Origin: an uncultured Gammaproteobacteria bacterium | Lineage (GTDB): Bacteria > Pseudomonadota > Gammaproteobacteria > PS1 > Thioglobaceae | DNA length: 6,241 nucleotides | Assembly: GCA_913044155.1 (NCBI GenBank) | Contig: CAJWNF010000035.1 | Location: 1-6,241 of the forward strand | Reading direction: 5' to 3' | Part shown: positions 1 through 6,241 of the stretch, piece after piece | How positions within the stretch are numbered: position 1 is the first letter of the stretch | Layout: each line of letters begins with the position of its first letter | Notes under the pieces: generated by a model | The model's input: only the letters and a program-made list of their open reading frames with translations | Told to the model about the DNA's origin: nothing | The model's database searches: none | Translations under genes and position numbers: made by a program

Positions 1-656
1 TTATTGCAAACGAGGTTCTCGATGCTATGCCTGCAAAGAGATTAATGTTTAGTGACGGAAGTTTTTTTGAGCTGGGGGTCGGTTATATAGACGAGCAGTT
101 CCAATGGAGTTTGTTTGACGAGCCTTATTCGGGATTGATGAAAATGCCAACTGACAATTTCATTGAAGGTTACAAAACCGAAATTAACTTGCAGGCGTTA
201 GCCTGGATTAAGTCTTTGTATGACACTATGTACGACGGTGTGGTGTTGCTGATAGATTACGGGATGGACCGAACTGAATATTTTCATCCTCAGCGCAGCG
301 AAGGAACCCTTCGTTGCTATTACAAACATAAAGCCAGTGACAATCCTTTTGAAAATGTCGGCAAGCAAGACATCACGACTTCGGTAAACTTTTCAGATAT
401 CGCTGATCAAGCCTGCGATTCTGGATTTGAAGTTTTGGGCTACTGCAATCAGGCGATGTTTTTGCTATCGCTTGGCATAGAAGATTATCTTTTAGAAGAG
501 AAGGATAACGCAAAACGTATCCAGCTTGCCCAGCAAATCAAGCAGTTGGTTCTTCCAAGCGCGATGGGTGAAAGTTTCAAAGTATTGGCACTGTCAAAAA
601 AACACACAGTAAAATTAGATGGTTTCAGAGAGCAGGACCTTGCAGGTAAGCTTTAG
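1..656 (+). CDS. midA: MidA-family SAM-dependent methyltransferase, 3' part (5' end outside the window)
   Basis: The reading frame is open from base 3, so the ATG at 27 is an internal codon and not the start. The first codons read IANEVLDAMP, the conserved motif after the SAM-binding region in the MidA/NDUFAF7 family (DUF185, COG1565). Further family marks follow: LLIDYG (about window codons 83-88), EYFHPQRSEGTL, a YYKHKASDNPF segment, and GKQDITTSVNFSDIA. The C-terminal part has GYCNQAMFLLSLG and the late GESFKVLALSK stretch. About 217 residues are visible of a protein usually near 390, so the Rossmann SAM-binding N-terminus is missing. The mitochondrial relative NDUFAF7 dimethylates an arginine of the complex I subunit NDUFS2; the bacterial substrate is not established, so a role as a protein arginine methyltransferase is inferred by homology. 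It is cytosolic, with no signal peptide or membrane segment in the visible part. It is followed after 8 nt by uppP, whose ribosome binding site overlaps this stop codon. Confidence 0.9.
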   Translation, partial: IANEVLDAMPAKRLMFSDGSFFELGVGYIDEQFQWSLFDEPYSGLMKMPTDNFIEGYKTEINLQALAWIKSLYDTMYDGVVLLIDYGMDRTEYFHPQRSEGTLRCYYKHKASDNPFENVGKQDITTSVNFSDIADQACDSGFEVLGYCNQAMFLLSLGIEDYLLEEKDNAKRIQLAQQIKQLVLPSAMGESFKVLALSKKHTVKLDGFREQDLAGKL

Positions 657-664
657 GATAGAGT

Positions 665-1459
665 ATGGATATATTTCAAACAATTATTTTAGGTCTGATA
701 CAAGGCTTAACTGAATTTTTACCGATATCATCCTCAGCACATTTGGTGCTTATTCCAAAGCTTTCAGGGATGAAAGACCAGGGTCTAGCCTATGATGTGG
801 TTCTGCATTTCGGAACACTGTGCGCAATCGTTTATTATTACCGCTGTTCCTTGTTGTCGATGTCGAAGAGTTTTTTTAACTCTCTACAAACAAGAAGATT
901 GGAGGGCGATGCTGGCCTCGCTTGGGCTGTATTGTTGGGCACAATACCGGTAGGTTTAGCTGGAATTATTTTTAAGAATGATATCTCGATTAACTTAAGG
1001 TCGGTTGAAGTGATAGCTTTTGCAACAATTTTTTTTGGCTTGTTGTTGGGTTTTTCAGACTGGTTGCATAGTCGAATGGATAGGGTGCGTGATGTGATTC
1101 GAGCTTCAGATGTTCTGATAGTTGGGTGCTTTCAAGCTCTCGCGCTTATACCTGGAACATCACGTTCAGGCATAACAATTACCGCCGCCCTGTTAGTCGG
1201 ACTCTCACGTCAAATGTCGATTAAGTTTTCCTTCCTGTTGGCGATACCGGTTATTACTCTAGCAACGCTAGCAAAGATGTTTGATCTTGTAAATGAATCA
1301 GCTGAAGTCGATTGGTTGATGTTGACACTTGGATTTATTGTTTCAGCAATCACCGCCTATGCAACCGTAGTTTTCTTCATCCGCTTGGTTGACCGAATTG
1401 GTTTTCTACCTTTTGTCATATATAGAATTTTATTAGGAGCGCTTCTATTACTACTCTAG
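665..1459 (+). CDS. uppP: Undecaprenyl-diphosphatase (bacitracin resistance protein BacA/UppP)
   Basis: This integral inner-membrane phosphatase converts undecaprenyl diphosphate to undecaprenyl phosphate, regenerating the lipid carrier for peptidoglycan and other surface glycans; it lowers bacitracin sensitivity. The protein is 264 aa, close to the usual 265-275. Both family signatures are intact. The first is (E/Q)xxxE as Q13-x3-E17, running into FLPISSSAHL with S22-S24 and H26. The second is PGTSRSG at 163-169, with the catalytic arginine R167. Most of the rest is hydrophobic, in line with a polytopic membrane protein, ending in a run of leucines after YRILLG. The ATG start is supported by AGGA at 655-658, six bases upstream, overlapping the midA stop. 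The gene sits in the tightly spaced midA-uppP-pepN series, and its last 13 nt appear to be shared with the start of pepN. No truncation or missing key residue is seen. Confidence 0.96.
   Translation: MDIFQTIILGLIQGLTEFLPISSSAHLVLIPKLSGMKDQGLAYDVVLHFGTLCAIVYYYRCSLLSMSKSFFNSLQTRRLEGDAGLAWAVLLGTIPVGLAGIIFKNDISINLRSVEVIAFATIFFGLLLGFSDWLHSRMDRVRDVIRASDVLIVGCFQALALIPGTSRSGITITAALLVGLSRQMSIKFSFLLAIPVITLATLAKMFDLVNESAEVDWLMLTLGFIVSAITAYATVVFFIRLVDRIGFLPFVIYRILLGALLLLL
1435..1439 (+). promoter_or_regulatory. Shine-Dalgarno AGGAG for pepN, inside the uppP 3' end
   Basis: AGGAG lies seven bases upstream of the ATT at 1447, ideal spacing for initiation there, and it is the evidence that decides the pepN start. 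Caution: the GGA is also the codon for the conserved glycine in the YRILLG motif ending UppP, so part of the match may reflect coding constraint. Confidence 0.6.
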
Positions 1460-3969
1460 CCCCACAACCGGTTTACCGCAAAGATTACACTCCAAGTTCA
1501 TTTCTAATCGAAACAACAGAACTTAGTTTTGAGCTCAAGGACGACGAAACAATCGTTTCTTCAACAATCTCGTTTTATAAAAACCCCATTTACGACGTTC
1601 ATGTGAGTGAGCTATTTTTGAACGGCGAGTCGATGGAATTATTGTCGATAAAACTAAATGGCACTGAGCCAGACTATCAACTAAAGGATGACGGTTTATC
1701 GCTGATCGAGCCGCCAGAAAATTTTGTTTTGGAAATAACAAATCGCATCCACCCTGAAAGTAATAGCGACCTCAACGGGCTTTATCAGTCGAGTGGTAAC
1801 TTTTGTACCCAGTGCGAGGCGCATGGATTCAGAAAGATAACCTATTACCTCGACAGACCTGATGTCTTGAGCGTATTTACAACCCATATTTATGCAGATA
1901 GAGACAAATATCCGGTCCTACTAAGTAATGGCAACTTAACAGAGCAGTCAAGCTCGCATGCGAGCTGGCATGACCCAGCACCCAAGCCGTGTTATTTGTT
2001 TGCCTTGGTAGCCGGCAAATTGAAATCCCTGAATGACAGTTACACAACAAGTTCAGGTAGAGAGGTCGACTTGAGGCTCTATGTTGAGCCACATAATATG
2101 CACAAAACAGCCTTTGCGATGGAGTCATTGAAAAGAGCATTCAAATGGGAAGAGGACAGGTTCGGTCTTTGCTATGATTTGGATATATACATGATTGTCG
2201 CGGTCGATGATTTTAACAGCGGAGCGATGGAGAACAAAGGTCTCAATATTTTTAATTCCGACTGCATTTTGGCCAACAAAGACACGACAATTGATAGCGA
2301 CTTTCTCAACATTGAATCGATCATTGCTCACGAATATTTTCACAACTGGACAGGCAACCGGGTAACCTGTCGTGACTGGTTTCAGTTAAGCCTGAAGGAG
2401 GGTTTAACCGTGTTCAGAGACCAGGAGTTTTCCTCTGACATGCGTTCCCGTTCCATTAAAAGGATTGAAGATGTTGTATCCTTGAAGACAAGACAGTTCT
2501 CCGAAGATTCTGGTCCCATGGCCCATCCTGTGAGGCCAGAATCCTACATTGTTATGGATAATTTCTATACCGCAACGGTATACGACAAGGGAGCTGAAGT
2601 TATTCGCATGATACATACTATTCTCGGTGAAGAGGGTTTTCAAAAAGGCATGCAGTTATATTTTCAACGCCACGATGGGGATGCAGTTACGATTGATGAC
2701 TTTGTTGCCAGTATGGCAGATGCCAATGAATTTGATTTTGAAACCTTCATGCCTTGGTATTGCAGAGCAGGAACCCCTGAAGTCGAAGTTGTTGATGACT
2801 ACGACGCAAAGAAAAATATTTATCGAGCTACGTTTAGACAAAAAAATCAGTCCAAGCCCTATGTTGTGCCTAATAACTTTGGACTTATAGATACTGAAGG
2901 TTGTGAGGTTGCTTCGGGCACCATACTTTTGGATGAGCTAGAAAAAACAATCGAATTCAAAAACATCGAAACTAGACCTATACCTTCATGGTTTAGGGCT
3001 TTTTCAGCCCCAATAATTGTTAATTCTAACATCTCAAATAAAGATAAAATATATTTGTCACTGCATGACACAGACCCTTTTAATCGCTGGGACAATATAC
3101 AAAGTTTATGGCTGCAATGTATTTTAGAGCCGGAAGAGTTTGATCAAAATAATCTTTTCGATGTCATAGAGAGTCTCCTAAAAGAGGAGGCAGACTATGC
3201 TCTGTTATCAAAAATGTTACAGATTCCTGCAGAACGAATTCTACATCAGAACGCTGCTAAAATTGATGTTGCCAAGTTACATCAAAAACGTGAAAATGTA
3301 ATCGACGCAGTTAGCAAGAGACTCAAAGGAACCTTAATCTTTACCTATGAAAAATTAAGCACTAATAAACCATTCGATCTTTCAACAGAGTCGATTGGCG
3401 AGAGGGCCCTTAAGAATCTCTGCTTAAAATATTTAGCTAACAGCGATAGTCATGAATTGGCATATGAACAGTTTAATAGTGCCAACTGTATGACTGACAG
3501 AATGGCCTCTTTTGAAGTTCTTATAAGAAGTCATAACCCCTATCTTGATGAGGCAATTGAGCGTATATATAATGAATTTAAGGACGATGCACAGGTTATA
3601 GATATGTGGTTTAGCTATCAAAGCCTATCTCCACTAACGACACCATCTCGAGTCAAGGAGTTGATGGGCCATAGACTCTTTTCCATCAAGAACCCTAACA
3701 GGGTTCGGTCGCTCGTTGGCGCTTTTACGCAAAACCATCTGCAATTTCATTGTCAGGATGGCTACCGATTATTTGGCGAGTTCATCTTGGAGCTTGACAG
3801 CATCAATCCTCAGGTGGCTGCAAGACTGGTGGGTATATTTAATCTATGGAAAAAATACACGCCGAATTACTCTGAAATGCAAAGAAAAGAGCTTGAAGCA
3901 ATTCGTGCCACCAGGAATTTATCGAACAATGTCTTCGAGATAGTAAATATCGCACTGGAGGGTGAATGA
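1447..3969 (+). CDS. pepN: Aminopeptidase N, M1 family zinc metallopeptidase, probable ATT start
   Basis: This cytosolic broad-specificity aminopeptidase removes N-terminal residues in the last steps of peptide breakdown. With the ATT at 1447 as codon 1 the protein is 840 aa (E. coli PepN is 870). The exopeptidase motif GAMEN is at 259-263. The zinc site is HEYFH at 295-299, with the third ligand E318 in LKEGLTVFRDQEF, giving HExxH-x18-E. The catalytic tyrosine is Y379 in TVYDKGAEV. Each lies two residues before its E. coli counterpart, which supports the chosen N-terminus. Domain order is an N-terminal beta domain (about 1-190), thermolysin-like catalytic domain (about 190-440), small beta domain, and a C-terminal helical domain containing NPNRVRSLVGAF. 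The frame has no ATG, GTG or TTG between the stop at 1423 and the GTG at 1603. Starting at 1603 would drop 52 residues, including PQPVYRKDYTPSSF, which aligns with the E. coli N-terminus, and that GTG has no Shine-Dalgarno. The gene overlaps uppP by 13 nt and pncC by 4 nt. Confidence 0.93.
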   Translation: MTTLAPQPVYRKDYTPSSFLIETTELSFELKDDETIVSSTISFYKNPIYDVHVSELFLNGESMELLSIKLNGTEPDYQLKDDGLSLIEPPENFVLEITNRIHPESNSDLNGLYQSSGNFCTQCEAHGFRKITYYLDRPDVLSVFTTHIYADRDKYPVLLSNGNLTEQSSSHASWHDPAPKPCYLFALVAGKLKSLNDSYTTSSGREVDLRLYVEPHNMHKTAFAMESLKRAFKWEEDRFGLCYDLDIYMIVAVDDFNSGAMENKGLNIFNSDCILANKDTTIDSDFLNIESIIAHEYFHNWTGNRVTCRDWFQLSLKEGLTVFRDQEFSSDMRSRSIKRIEDVVSLKTRQFSEDSGPMAHPVRPESYIVMDNFYTATVYDKGAEVIRMIHTILGEEGFQKGMQLYFQRHDGDAVTIDDFVASMADANEFDFETFMPWYCRAGTPEVEVVDDYDAKKNIYRATFRQKNQSKPYVVPNNFGLIDTEGCEVASGTILLDELEKTIEFKNIETRPIPSWFRAFSAPIIVNSNISNKDKIYLSLHDTDPFNRWDNIQSLWLQCILEPEEFDQNNLFDVIESLLKEEADYALLSKMLQIPAERILHQNAAKIDVAKLHQKRENVIDAVSKRLKGTLIFTYEKLSTNKPFDLSTESIGERALKNLCLKYLANSDSHELAYEQFNSANCMTDRMASFEVLIRSHNPYLDEAIERIYNEFKDDAQVIDMWFSYQSLSPLTTPSRVKELMGHRLFSIKNPNRVRSLVGAFTQNHLQFHCQDGYRLFGEFILELDSINPQVAARLVGIFNLWKKYTPNYSEMQRKELEAIRATRNLSNNVFEIVNIALEGE
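1951..1966. repeat. 16-bp perfect palindrome inside pepN
   Basis: The eight bases AGCTCGCA are followed directly by their reverse complement TGCGAGCT, with no spacer. The site codes for part of the surface-type linker just before the conserved DPAPKPCYLFALVAG region of PepN. No function is assigned. Confidence 0.4.
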
Positions 3970-4439
3970 TAAATACAGACAATGTCGATGCTCTAGCAGA
4001 TTTATTAACCCAAAATAAATTGACTATCTCAGTGGCAGAGTCGTGCACAGGCGGAACCCTTGCAAGCACCCTGACAAGTCTATCTGGCGCATCAGTATAT
4101 TTCGATCGTGGCTTTGTAACATACAGCAATAAAGCTAAGCAAGATCTACTTGGTGTCAACAAAGACACGATAACAAAGTATGGAGCGGTTAGCGAGCATG
4201 TTGCCCTTGAAATGGTTAAGGGAGTGATAAAAAATTCTACCAGTGATTTCGCTGTTGCCATAACAGGTATTGCAGGACCATCAGGAGGCACCACTACAAA
4301 GCCGGTCGGCATGGTTTGTTTTGGCTTCTCTACTTACGGAAACAATCTCACCAGTACCCAGCTATTCAAAGGTGATAGGCTGAGCATTATCTCCCAGAGT
4401 GTCGAATACTCAATAGAACAACTATTAAAGCAATCCTAA
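3966..4439 (+). CDS. pncC: Nicotinamide-nucleotide amidohydrolase PncC (stand-alone CinA C-terminal domain)
   Basis: PncC deamidates nicotinamide mononucleotide to nicotinate mononucleotide plus ammonia, returning NMN, for example from NAD-dependent DNA ligase, to NAD synthesis. The 157-aa protein covers the single CinA C-terminal domain and lacks the N-terminal MoCF-like domain of full CinA, as in E. coli PncC (YgaD). Family motifs are all present: AESCTGG at 24-30 with the likely nucleophile S26, FDRGFVTYSN at 46-55, GAVSE at 73-77, TGIAGPSGG at 100-108 and KPVG at 112-115. The ATG at 3966 overlaps the pepN stop as ATGA, and GGAGG at 3957-3961 lies four bases upstream, so initiation and coupling to pepN are well supported. 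It is cytosolic. In many gammaproteobacteria pncC neighbours recA; here it lies between pepN and dusA. Confidence 0.94.
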   Translation: MINTDNVDALADLLTQNKLTISVAESCTGGTLASTLTSLSGASVYFDRGFVTYSNKAKQDLLGVNKDTITKYGAVSEHVALEMVKGVIKNSTSDFAVAITGIAGPSGGTTTKPVGMVCFGFSTYGNNLTSTQLFKGDRLSIISQSVEYSIEQLLKQS

Positions 4440-5392
4440 TGGCGCCTTATAGTGTTTCTGTTGCCCCAATGATGAATTGGACTGACAAGCATTGTCGCTA
4501 TTTCTATCGTTTACTTAGTCAATGCACTCAGCTATACACCGAAATGATTACCTCAAAAGCAATCTTGAAGGGCGACAAGAATCGTTTGTTAGATTACAAC
4601 GCGGTCGAGCATCCACTAGTCCTACAGATTGGCGGAAGCAATCCCGTAGAAATGGCTAAGTGTGCAGTTATTGCAAAGCGTTGGGGTTACGACGAAGTTA
4701 ATATAAATGTAGGCTGTCCCTCAGACAGAGTTATGTCGGGCAGTTTTGGCGCCTGTTTAATGAGAAAGCCTGACCTGGTAGCTTCTTGCGTTGAAAGCAT
4801 GATTGAGGTTTGTGATATTCCTGTTAGCGTTAAAAGCAGGATAGGGATTGACGAAATGGAAAGTTATGAGCAGCTAAGCGATTTCGTCTATCGTATTCAT
4901 AAAAAGGGCTGCCAGCACTTTATCATTCATGCTCGTAAGGCCTGGCTACAGGGCTTAAGTCCAAAGCAAAATCGCGCCATACCCCCGCTTAATTATCCTT
5001 GGGTCTATCAGATAAAGAAAGATTTTCCGCGACTCAAGATTACTATCAATGGCGGTATCACAAGCACTAAAGAAGTGCTAAAGCATCTTAAAAGAGTTGA
5101 CGGTGCAATGTTGGGAAGGGCGATATACAACCAACCTTTCACTTTGACAGAAATCGACAGCCATATTTTTGGTATCAGTTATGCAGCAAAGTCACGCGAA
5201 AAGATAGTCATTGAGTATATGAAATATATTGAAACTCAGTGTAAGCTAGGTGTCCCAGTAAGGGCAATGACGAGACATATTCTGGGTCTATATCATGGGC
5301 AGAAGAATGCCAAAATGTTTCGTCGACTTTTAAGTGGCAAAACTGTAGATTTGAGCCATTTAAGTGAATGGTTAAATTTTGCAAATAATTAA
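4439..5392 (+). CDS. dusA: tRNA-dihydrouridine(20/20a) synthase DusA
   Basis: This flavoenzyme uses FMN and NADPH to reduce uridines in the tRNA D-loop; DusA-type enzymes make D20 and D20a. The protein is 317 aa, slightly shorter than the usual 330-345, and opens with the DusA signature VAPMMNWTDKHCRYF (8-22) followed by LYTEM. The catalytic cysteine C93 is in NVGCPSDRV, followed by GACLM. FMN-binding and substrate residues are seen as K132 in VKSRIG, H164 in IIHARKAW, N204-G205-G206, and G226-R227. The combination WTDKHCRYF plus GLSPKQNRAIPPL indicates DusA rather than DusB or DusC. The start shares one base with the pncC stop (TAATG). Upstream there is only a weak purine run (AAAG at 4427-4430), so translation probably depends on re-initiation after pncC. 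It is the last gene of the packed block, and no clear terminator follows. Confidence 0.95.
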   Translation: MAPYSVSVAPMMNWTDKHCRYFYRLLSQCTQLYTEMITSKAILKGDKNRLLDYNAVEHPLVLQIGGSNPVEMAKCAVIAKRWGYDEVNINVGCPSDRVMSGSFGACLMRKPDLVASCVESMIEVCDIPVSVKSRIGIDEMESYEQLSDFVYRIHKKGCQHFIIHARKAWLQGLSPKQNRAIPPLNYPWVYQIKKDFPRLKITINGGITSTKEVLKHLKRVDGAMLGRAIYNQPFTLTEIDSHIFGISYAAKSREKIVIEYMKYIETQCKLGVPVRAMTRHILGLYHGQKNAKMFRRLLSGKTVDLSHLSEWLNFANN

Positions 5393-5424
5393 TAAAAACA
5401 GTGACCATTGCAAGCTAAAAACTT

Positions 5425-5433
5425 TGGTAAAAT
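5425..5433 (+). promoter_or_regulatory. Candidate extended -10 promoter for ftsA
   Basis: The 74-bp gap between dusA and ftsA contains TGGTAAAAT, an extended -10 element: TG, one base, then TAAAAT, which matches the sigma-70 consensus at five of six positions. No good -35 hexamer lies 16-18 bp upstream, which extended -10 promoters can tolerate. Initiation about seven bases downstream would give a leader of roughly 26 nt, rich in A and T. The call rests on sequence resemblance in AT-rich DNA, where such matches also arise by chance. Confidence 0.35.
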
Positions 5434-5449
5434 TTTGATGCAAACTTTC

Positions 5450-5461
5450 TTAATTAATTAA
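5450..5461. repeat. Three tandem TTAA units in the ftsA leader
   Basis: TTAATTAATTAA is a tetranucleotide tandem repeat and also a palindrome. It ends five bases before the ftsA ATG and occupies the place where a Shine-Dalgarno sequence would be expected. It may simply keep the leader unstructured; copy number could vary between strains. Confidence 0.5.
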
Positions 5462-5466
5462 TCTAT

Positions 5467-6241
5467 ATGGCAGCCGGAAACGATTTTATTGCGAGTATTG
5501 ATATTGGTACAGACAAAATCGTCGTGCTTGTTGCTGAAAGAGAGGGTGACAGGCTACGTGTAATCGGTCAAGGAATGTGTCCCTCAGCTGGCGTAAAAAG
5601 AGGTTCAGTAGAAGCAATCGAACCACTATCTCGCGCAATATCAAAGGCAGTCCAGCAGGCTCGCAAAAGTTCATCTGTAGATTTAGCCACCGTACGTGTA
5701 AATCTTTCAGATAGCCATCTTAGTTGTTTTGAGGGCTATGGAAAGGTTCCTATTGAAGATAAGGTTACCAACATGGATGTCAACAAAGTTTTGGATTCTG
5801 CACAGGCATACACCATGCCTACCAATAAAGAGAGGTTACATGTTTTTAAAAAGAAATTTACAATCAATGAATCAGTGAAGGTTGACAATCCAGTCGAAAT
5901 GGAGGCCGACGTGCTAGAGTCCAATGTCCATACCATAACCGTTTCCAGTTCTAGTATAAGAAATATAGAGTACACATTGAAGCAATGCGACCTCAATATG
6001 GAATTTCTTGTGCTTGACTCTATAGCGAGCTCTAAGGCGATAATCACTCAAGAAGAAAACGATAACGGCGCGTGTTTAATCGATATCGGTGCTGGTATGA
6101 CAAATTTTTCGGTTTTTCATCAAGGCGGCATAATTCATAGTGGCATTGTCCCTCTCGGCGGCAATCATGTAACCGAAGAGATTGCTTTTGCCTATGGAAC
6201 ATCTTTTAACGAGGCTCAGAGACTAAAAGAGGTTTACGGAT
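5467..6241 (+). CDS. ftsA: Cell division protein FtsA, 5' part (3' end outside the window)
   Basis: FtsA is the actin-family ATPase that tethers FtsZ filaments to the inner membrane and recruits later divisome proteins. The first 258 codons are visible of a protein usually 410-420 aa, so the membrane-targeting C-terminal helix cannot be checked. Subdomain 1A opens with the phosphate-1 motif IDIGTDK (11-17). The FtsA-specific 1C subdomain follows (about 85-165, with YGKVPIEDKVT, RLHVFKKKFTIN and NPVEMEADV), then LVLDSIASSKAIIT, and the phosphate-2 region LIDIGAGMTNFSVF with D206. Next come IPLGG-type residues (IVPLGGNHVTEEIAFAYGT) and an FtsA-like EAQRLKEVYG. The 1C subdomain and these motifs fit FtsA better than PilM, MreB or DnaK. 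An in-frame TAA at 5455-5457 and no other near start fix the ATG at 5467. There is no Shine-Dalgarno. The phosphate-2 motif departs from the usual DIGGGT, and the upstream neighbour is dusA rather than ftsQ. Confidence 0.87.
   Translation, partial: MAAGNDFIASIDIGTDKIVVLVAEREGDRLRVIGQGMCPSAGVKRGSVEAIEPLSRAISKAVQQARKSSSVDLATVRVNLSDSHLSCFEGYGKVPIEDKVTNMDVNKVLDSAQAYTMPTNKERLHVFKKKFTINESVKVDNPVEMEADVLESNVHTITVSSSSIRNIEYTLKQCDLNMEFLVLDSIASSKAIITQEENDNGACLIDIGAGMTNFSVFHQGGIIHSGIVPLGGNHVTEEIAFAYGTSFNEAQRLKEVYG

Noticed and set aside
27..29. ATG as the start of the first gene
   Set aside because: The frame continues upstream with IANEVLDA, the conserved MidA motif, so the real start lies before the window.
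1029..1036. Run of eight T in uppP as a possible phase-variable site
   Set aside because: The frame is intact, the gene is a housekeeping function, and runs of eight are common in AT-rich DNA.
1435..1460. UppP-PepN fusion by -1 ribosomal frameshifting
   Set aside because: The frames would allow it, but there is no slippery heptamer or downstream stem. A cytosolic peptidase fused to a membrane phosphatase is also not expected.
1603..1605. GTG as the start of pepN
   Set aside because: It would remove 52 residues that align with the N-terminus of known PepN, and no Shine-Dalgarno precedes it.
3839..4312. 157-codon open frame on the minus strand across pepN and pncC
   Set aside because: It lies wholly opposite two strongly supported genes, has no recognisable domain and no ribosome binding site evidence; it is a shadow frame.
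5408..5443. Possible terminator hairpin after dusA (TTGCA with TGCAA)
   Set aside because: The stem is five base pairs with a 26-nt loop and no T tract after it; it would not be a stable intrinsic terminator.
5736..6047. 103-codon open frame on the minus strand inside ftsA
   Set aside because: It is antisense to a conserved FtsA coding region and has no recognisable protein features.

Overview
The window looks like chromosomal core DNA from a Gammaproteobacterium (moderate confidence). PepN, PncC and DusA read closest to their gammaproteobacterial forms, and base composition by eye is moderately AT-rich. MidA is present, which Escherichia coli lacks, so this is not an enteric relative. I see no mobile elements, phage genes, RNA genes or CRISPR arrays. 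All genes are on the + strand and the sequence is coding almost end to end.

Layout: (1) 1-656, the 3' part of midA, a SAM-dependent methyltransferase of the NDUFAF7/MidA family; (2) 665-1459, uppP (bacA), undecaprenyl-diphosphatase; (3) 1447-3969, pepN, aminopeptidase N, whose best start is an ATT codon inside the end of uppP; (4) 3966-4439, pncC, a stand-alone CinA C-terminal type NMN deamidase; (5) 4439-5392, dusA, tRNA-dihydrouridine synthase A; (6) 5467 to the window end, the first 258 codons of ftsA, the divisome actin homologue.

The first five genes are packed as one transcription unit: an 8-nt gap (midA/uppP), then overlaps of 13 nt (uppP/pepN), 4 nt (ATGA, pepN/pncC) and 1 nt (TAATG, pncC/dusA). 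This suggests co-transcription and translational coupling. Their functions are not one pathway: protein methylation, lipid-carrier recycling for the cell wall, peptide turnover, NAD-cycle salvage and tRNA modification. The 74-bp gap before ftsA is the only real intergenic space. It is AT-rich, contains a plausible extended -10 promoter, and has no convincing terminator.

I found no wholly new system. The points most worth a second look are the probable AUU start of pepN, the position of ftsA directly after dusA rather than after ftsQ, the absence of a Shine-Dalgarno sequence before ftsA, and an altered phosphate-2 motif in this FtsA.
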